Below are positions 60,223 through 64,000 of a DNA stretch of 64,000 nt, piece by piece (position 1 is the first letter of the stretch; every line of letters starts with the position of its first letter). The DNA comes from Microbacterium sp. Root180. GTDB lineage: Bacteria; Actinomycetota; Actinomycetes; Actinomycetales; Microbacteriaceae. The notes beneath the pieces were generated by a model. The model was not told the origin of the DNA, searched no databases, and was given only the letters and a program-made list of their open reading frames with translations. The stretch is taken from contig NZ_LMHS01000002.1 of NCBI RefSeq assembly GCF_001428485.1, positions 10,415 to 74,414 of the forward strand, given 5' to 3'. The position numbers and the translations under genes were made by a program.

Positions 60223-61317
60223 TCAGGTGACGCGGACGGTGGCGGCGCGAGCAAGATCGCGCAGCTCTCCGACGGCCGCGTTGCCCAGGTGCGCGCCTGA
60301 GAGCGACCGCTCGGCCTCACGCGCGTAGTCGGCGATGAGCGCTTCGACGCGTTCGAGCGCTCCGCTGTCGACGATCGTGCGCTGCAGCGCGTCGATCTGT
60401 GCCGCATCCAGAGCCGGATCGCCCAGCAGCTCATCGACGATGCGTCGAGCCGGGGGAGCCATCCCCTCGCGCGCGTAGGCGATCAGCACGGTGCGCTTGC
60501 CCTCGCGAAGGTCGTCGCCCGACGGCTTGCCCGTCTCGCGTTCGTCGCCGAACACACCGAGCACGTCATCGCGCAGCTGGAACGCCATGCCCAGCGGGTG
60601 CCCGAAGGCCGCGAGAGCGGCCGACTGAGCGGCGTCGGCGCCCGCGAGCGCCGCACCGATCGCGAGGGGCTGCTGGATGCTGTACCGCGCCGACTTCAGC
60701 GACGCCACACGCAGCGCCCGCTCGGCGTGGCGCTCGGCGGGCTCGGTGACGAACGCTGACTCCTCGGCGATGTCGAGGAACTGACCGATCGTGACTTCGC
60801 GCCGCATGGCCGCATACTCGGCGCGGGCGGCCGCGGCGGGCACCGGCTGGGCGACCGCGAGGCCCTCTTCGAACAGGTCGTCGCTCCACGCGACCAGGAG
60901 GTCGCCGAGGAGGATGGCCGCCGATCGGCCGAAGGCCGCGGCATCCCCGGCCCACTGCGCGTGACGGTGAGAGGCTTCCATCGCTCGGTGTGCGGCGGGG
61001 CGACCGCGGCGGGTGTCGGAGTTGTCGATCACGTCGTCGTGGACGAGCGCGGCGGCGTGGAACATCTCCAGCGAGGCGGCGGCGGCCACCACGTCCGCCG
61101 GCACCGAACCTGCGGGTCGGGAGGCTTCCTCCACGGCCCTCCACCCGGCGACGCAGAAGCGCCCGCGAAGGCGCTTTCCTCCCGACACGGCGGCTGCTCC
61201 GGCCTCGACGAAGAGAGCGGCCTCGGCGCCGAGCTCGGCCGCGTGCAGGCGCTGAGCCGAGACGAAGATGTCCAGACGCTGGGAAATGGCTTCAACCGGG
61301 TCTGAAGAGGCGGACAC
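60223..61317 (-). CDS. Polyprenyl (geranylgeranyl) diphosphate synthase
   Basis: A 364-residue trans-isoprenyl diphosphate synthase. The first Asp-rich motif is ALVHDDVIDNSDTRRG and the second is FQLRDDVLGVFGDERETGKP; GGKRLRGRFC is the diphosphate-binding start. It condenses IPP with allylic diphosphates, giving GGPP or longer chains for carotenoids and menaquinone. Bulky-residue chain-length determinants cannot be judged safely by eye. TAGGCT ends 6 nt before GTG 61317 on this strand. Equivalent to idsA2 in the mycobacterial order. Confidence 0.91.
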   Translation of the reverse strand: MSASSDPVEAISQRLDIFVSAQRLHAAELGAEAALFVEAGAAAVSGGKRLRGRFCVAGWRAVEEASRPAGSVPADVVAAAASLEMFHAAALVHDDVIDNSDTRRGRPAAHRAMEASHRHAQWAGDAAAFGRSAAILLGDLLVAWSDDLFEEGLAVAQPVPAAAARAEYAAMRREVTIGQFLDIAEESAFVTEPAERHAERALRVASLKSARYSIQQPLAIGAALAGADAAQSAALAAFGHPLGMAFQLRDDVLGVFGDERETGKPSGDDLREGKRTVLIAYAREGMAPPARRIVDELLGDPALDAAQIDALQRTIVDSGALERVEALIADYAREAERSLSGAHLGNAAVGELRDLARAATVRVT

Positions 61318-61381
61318 GGGCCTAGCCTAGTGATCTACGGCACGCGTAGAATCGTCGTACCCGAGCCACAGAGGGGGATGC

Positions 61382-61750
61382 ATGCCACTCTCCGAACAGG
61401 AGCAGCGTCTGCTCGATGAGATGGAACGCCATCTCATGCGCAACGACGCAGATGTCGTCAGCGCGCCCCGCGACGGCCGCACGCTCAGTTACCGCAACAT
61501 CGTGTACGGCACGATCCTCGTGCTGCTCGGTCTCGGCGGACTGATCGTCGGCGTCTCGCTCCCGCTCATCGTGGTGGGCGTCATCGGCTTCGTCGTGATG
61601 CTCGGCGGCGTCCTCCTGGCCGTCACTCCCACGCGCGGCCCGGGCCGAGTTCGCGAAGAGACGACGAAGCCGGCTCCTTCCGCCCATCAGACCGCGTCCT
61701 TCATGGATCGCATGAACGACCGATGGGACAAGCGCCAAGGGGAGCGCTGA
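61382..61750 (+). CDS. DUF3040 membrane protein
   Basis: A 122-residue protein: MPLSEQEQRLLDEMERHLMRND is the conserved DUF3040 start, followed by two hydrophobic helices (IVYGTILVLLGLGGLIVGVSL and LIVVGVIGFVVMLGGVLLAV) and a polar tail. The family (Rv2169c in M. tuberculosis) sits near mraZ in most actinobacteria; its role is unknown. A -10 TAGAAT is at 61345-61350, giving a leader of about 25 nt with GAGGGGG before the ATG. A strong terminator follows. Confidence 0.88.
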   Translation: MPLSEQEQRLLDEMERHLMRNDADVVSAPRDGRTLSYRNIVYGTILVLLGLGGLIVGVSLPLIVVGVIGFVVMLGGVLLAVTPTRGPGRVREETTKPAPSAHQTASFMDRMNDRWDKRQGER

Positions 61751-61777
61751 TCCCCACGCTCCGCTGACGCGAGAGAC

Positions 61778-61810
61778 AAGCACCGACCTCCGGGTCGGTG
61801 CTTTTTCTTT
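61778..61810 (+). terminator. Intrinsic terminator after DUF3040 gene
   Basis: AAGCACCGACC (61778-61788) pairs perfectly with GGTCGGTGCTT (61793-61803) around TCCG, followed by a true T tract TTTTTCTTT. It separates DUF3040 transcription from the division cluster. Confidence 0.92.
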
Positions 61811-61880
61811 GCCCGCCGCACGGCGGCATCCCACCCGAATGGGGCCGAGGGGGAGGAATGCGCGCGAAGTTGATGACAAA

Positions 61881-61906
61881 GTGGAGGGAAGTGGAGTAAA
61901 GTGGCG
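61881..61906 (+). promoter_or_regulatory. Three MraZ-binding repeats before mraZ
   Basis: GTGGAG (61881), GTGGAG (61891) and GTGGCG (61901) repeat with an exact 10-base period, one helical turn, 42 bases before the mraZ start. MraZ is known to bind such GTGG-type direct repeats and repress its own operon. The promoter must overlap or abut them. Confidence 0.82.
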
Positions 61907-61947
61907 AGTATTCAGCGGGGGCTGGTCGAAGGGGGAGTGGTGAGCCG

Positions 61948-62379
61948 ATGCTTCTTGGCACGCACACTCCGAAGCTCGACGACAAAGGCCGCGTCATCCT
62001 GCCGGCGAAGTTCCGCGATGACCTCGGCGGAGGAGTCGTCGTGACCCGCGGGCAGGACCGCTGCCTCTATGTGTTCAGCACCCAGGAGTTCGAGCGCGTG
62101 CACGAGCGCATCCGTGAGGCGCCGCTGGCCAACAAGCAGGCCCGCGACTTCCTGCGCATGTTCCTCTCGGGTGCGAGCGCCGAGAAGCCCGACAGCCAGA
62201 ACCGCATCACCCTTCCGGGTCCGCTGCGTGCCTACGCGGGGCTCGAGCGCGACCTCGTCGTCACCGGCGTGGGAGCCCACGCCGAGATCTGGAACGCCGA
62301 CGCGTGGAGCACGTACGCCGAAGCGAACGAAGAGAGCTACGCCGAACTGGAGCAGGAGGTGATCCCGGGCCTGTTCTGA
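61948..62379 (+). CDS. mraZ: Transcriptional regulator MraZ
   Basis: A 143-residue double AbrB/SpoVT-like protein, first gene of the division and cell-wall cluster. It has two copies of the DNA-binding motif: [17 protein letters not shown] and [19 protein letters not shown]. MraZ forms ring-shaped oligomers that bind GTGG repeats; three such repeats lie upstream, so it should autoregulate. Confidence 0.95.
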   Translation: MLLGTHTPKLDDKGRVILPAKFRDDLGGGVVVTRGQDRCLYVFSTQEFERVHERIREAPLANKQARDFLRMFLSGASAEKPDSQNRITLPGPLRAYAGLERDLVVTGVGAHAEIWNADAWSTYAEANEESYAELEQEVIPGLF

Positions 62380-62380
62380 G

Positions 62381-62462
62381 CCCTCGGCCCCGACTCCCAG
62401 CCGCCCTCCCTGACGCACTTCCCCGGTGTCAGGTCGGAGCGGATGGGGATCAGGACCGAGGG
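62381..62462 (+). ncRNA. Candidate structured RNA between mraZ and rsmH
   Basis: The 100-base gap folds with a closing stem CCCTCGG (62381-62387) / CCGAGGG (62456-62462) around an inner hairpin CCTGAC (62409-62414) / GTCAGG (62428-62433). An actinobacterial 'mraW RNA motif' is known from comparative genomics in this position, before mraW (rsmH). I infer that this is an instance, but I cannot align it to the published consensus. Confidence 0.45.
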
Positions 62463-62479
62463 ACAGGGTCCAGATCGAT

Positions 62480-63433
62480 ATGAGCCTCCGCGACATCCAC
62501 ACCCCGGTCCTCCTCGAGCGCTGCCTCGACCTGCTCGCCCCGGCGCTCCAGCGCGACGGGGCGGTGTTCGTGGACGCGACGCTCGGCATGGGGGGCCACT
62601 CGGAGGCATTCCTCGAACGGTTCCCGGGACTCCACCTGGTCGGACTGGATCGCGACACCGACGCGCTGCGCATCGCGGGCGAGCGCCTCAGCCGCTTCGG
62701 CGACCGGGTGACACTCGTGCACACGGTGTACGACGGCATCGCCGAGGCGGTGACGGGCGCCGGCTTCGCGGCCGCCGACGGCATCCTCTTCGACCTCGGC
62801 GTCTCGTCACTGCAGCTCGACGTGGCCGACCGCGGATTCGCCTACGCACAGGATGCGCCCCTCGACATGCGCATGGACCAGTCCGCCGGCACGACGGCGG
62901 CCGACATCCTCGCCACGTACGGAGAGGGCGATCTCCGGCGCATCTTCGAGCGCTACGGCGAGGAGAAGCTCGCCGGCCGCTACGCTCGCGCGATCATCGC
63001 CGCGCGCGCCGAGGCGCCGATCGAGCGATCCGGCCGTCTCGTGGAGATCCTCCAGGCGGCGACCCCCGCCGCCGTGCAGCGCGCCGGGCACCCGGCGAAG
63101 CGCGTGTTCCAGGCACTGCGGATCGAGGTCAATCGCGAACTGTCCGTGCTCGAGAACGCGATCCCGTCGGCCCTGGGCATCCTTCCCGTCGGCGGTCGCA
63201 TCGTCGTGCTCGCCTACCAGTCGCTCGAAGACCGCCTGGTCAAGCGCGAGTTCGCGGATGTCTCCTCCTCGACCGCGCCCGCAGGGCTTCCCGTCGAGCT
63301 GCCCGAGCACGCACCGCGCTTCCGGCTGCTCGTCAAGGGCGCCGAGCTCGCCTCCGACGAGGAACGCGCCGTGAACCCCCGAGCCACCCCGGTGCGTCTG
63401 CGCGCCGCCGAGCGGGTCCGGGAGAACGCGTGA
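62480..63433 (+). CDS. rsmH: 16S rRNA N4-methyltransferase RsmH (MraW)
   Basis: Methylates C1402 of 16S rRNA using SAM. The 317-residue protein has [13 protein letters not shown], the SAM-binding [48 protein letters not shown] and [18 protein letters not shown], all family hallmarks. ATG 62480 starts right before the conserved block; an earlier GTG at 62426 would lie within the structured RNA. The stop overlaps the next start (GTGA). Confidence 0.95.
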   Translation: MSLRDIHTPVLLERCLDLLAPALQRDGAVFVDATLGMGGHSEAFLERFPGLHLVGLDRDTDALRIAGERLSRFGDRVTLVHTVYDGIAEAVTGAGFAAADGILFDLGVSSLQLDVADRGFAYAQDAPLDMRMDQSAGTTAADILATYGEGDLRRIFERYGEEKLAGRYARAIIAARAEAPIERSGRLVEILQAATPAAVQRAGHPAKRVFQALRIEVNRELSVLENAIPSALGILPVGGRIVVLAYQSLEDRLVKREFADVSSSTAPAGLPVELPEHAPRFRLLVKGAELASDEERAVNPRATPVRLRAAERVRENA

Positions 63434-64000
63434 GCACCGCCACCAGCGCACTGCGCGCGCCCGCTGTCGCACCGCTGCAGACAGAGACCCCGGCTCGCCG
63501 CCTGTGGGCGGTCCAGGAGCCGGTGCGCCGGCGTCGCCCGAAGCTGCTGTACGGCGTCGTGGCCGTGCTCGGTGCATTCGTCATCGCCGGTGCGCAGATG
63601 GTCCTGTCGATCATGACCACGCAGGGCTCGTACGAGCTCTCGACCCTCAGCTCGCAGCAGCGCGAACTCACCTTCCAGCAGCAGATCCTCTACGACGAGG
63701 TCGCCGGACTGGGCTCGCCGCAATACCTCGCGGCCAATGCGGCAGCGCTCGGAATGGTCATCGACGAGTCGCCGAGCTACCTCCGGCTGAGCGACGGAGC
63801 GCTGCTCGGTGCAGGGGAGGTGTCGTACGGCCGCTCGTCCGTGGACGCCATCGGACGGGGTGTGGTGCCGAACGCCCTCATCTCCGACACGCCCCTCGTG
63901 ACGGCGCCCGACGCGACGATCAAGGGGAAGCCGGTCGCACCGGTGACCCCGGTCGAAGACAGCGGAGTCGCCAACACTCCGCCGCCGATCACCGACGGAC
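63430..64000 (+). CDS. ftsL: FtsL-like cell-division protein, 3' end outside window
   Basis: The frame opens at GTG 63430, four bases inside rsmH, and runs off the window after 190 codons. It has a basic Pro/Arg start, one transmembrane helix ([21 protein letters not shown], about 39-59) and a following coiled-coil-like segment ([21 protein letters not shown]). Then come [17 protein letters not shown], the pattern of septum-formation initiator/FtsL proteins, and a Pro/Val/Thr-rich tail. Position between rsmH and (expected) ftsI is the normal place. The tail is longer than in classical FtsL, as is usual in actinobacteria. Confidence 0.85.
   Translation, partial: MSTATSALRAPAVAPLQTETPARRLWAVQEPVRRRRPKLLYGVVAVLGAFVIAGAQMVLSIMTTQGSYELSTLSSQQRELTFQQQILYDEVAGLGSPQYLAANAAALGMVIDESPSYLRLSDGALLGAGEVSYGRSSVDAIGRGVVPNALISDTPLVTAPDATIKGKPVAPVTPVEDSGVANTPPPITDG

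Overview
The window is high-GC actinobacterial chromosome, most like Microbacterium or a close relative in the Microbacteriaceae. The reasons are the GC-rich codon use, many GTG starts, actinobacterial gene orders (parA-scpA-scpB-rluB-tyrA-cmk-der; garA-ftsR-merR; pknL, its Rv2175c-like partner, polyprenyl synthase, DUF3040, mraZ-rsmH-ftsL), and the family of each protein. It is mainly ordinary core chromosome with one small decayed accessory patch and one complete specialised locus.

Layout. 1-6630: end of xerD, then a tightly overlapping operon for chromosome segregation and core metabolism (parA, scpA, scpB, rluB-like, tyrA, cmk, der). 6.7-10.8 kb: single-gene units (NUDIX-NYN fusion, S4 protein, YhhN, GNAT), tRNA-Pro(GGG), a Sap/GAP membrane protein and a tautomerase. 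10.8-13.1 kb: accessory patch with two unrecognised proteins, a gene-start fragment and a frameshifted serine-resolvase remnant. 13.2-20.6 kb: aldo/keto reductase, DUF1294, a secreted beta-helix protein, small membrane and acyltransferase genes, GT2, SRPBCC, DUF1905 and DUF3800. 20.6-31.4 kb: a type IV pilus locus (pilin, three minor pilin-like proteins, PilD, M, N, O, T, C on the plus strand; PilB convergent). 31.5-39.9 kb: YihY, amidotransferase, glucan phosphorylase, CYTH, lipoamide dehydrogenase and a divergent copper pair (CopC / cysteine-rich storage protein). 40-55.3 kb: GarA-FtsR-MerR, a PLP sulfur enzyme with its Lrp regulator, a ParA-like ATPase, pyruvate carboxylase, an EspI/MinD-like ATPase, deformylase, acyl-CoA synthetase, glucokinase, PlsC and type II DAHP synthase. 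55.3-56.5 kb: a repeat-flanked two-ORF module. 56.5-64 kb: PASTA kinase, LysM hydrolase, Rv2175c-like DNA-binding protein, polyprenyl synthase, DUF3040 and the start of the division/cell-wall cluster, with ftsL running off the end.

Most notable signals. (1) The nonamer GCGGCATCC/GGATGCCGC occurs 27 times by my count, far above chance, in both orientations, in several reading frames, and once as the arms of a terminator hairpin. (2) At least a dozen genes share a -10 hexamer TANNNT ending 6-7 nt before the start codon, the mark of leaderless mRNAs. (3) The pilus operon has a long structured leader and very strong hairpins behind the pilin gene. I ran no computation or database search; family calls come from reading motifs.
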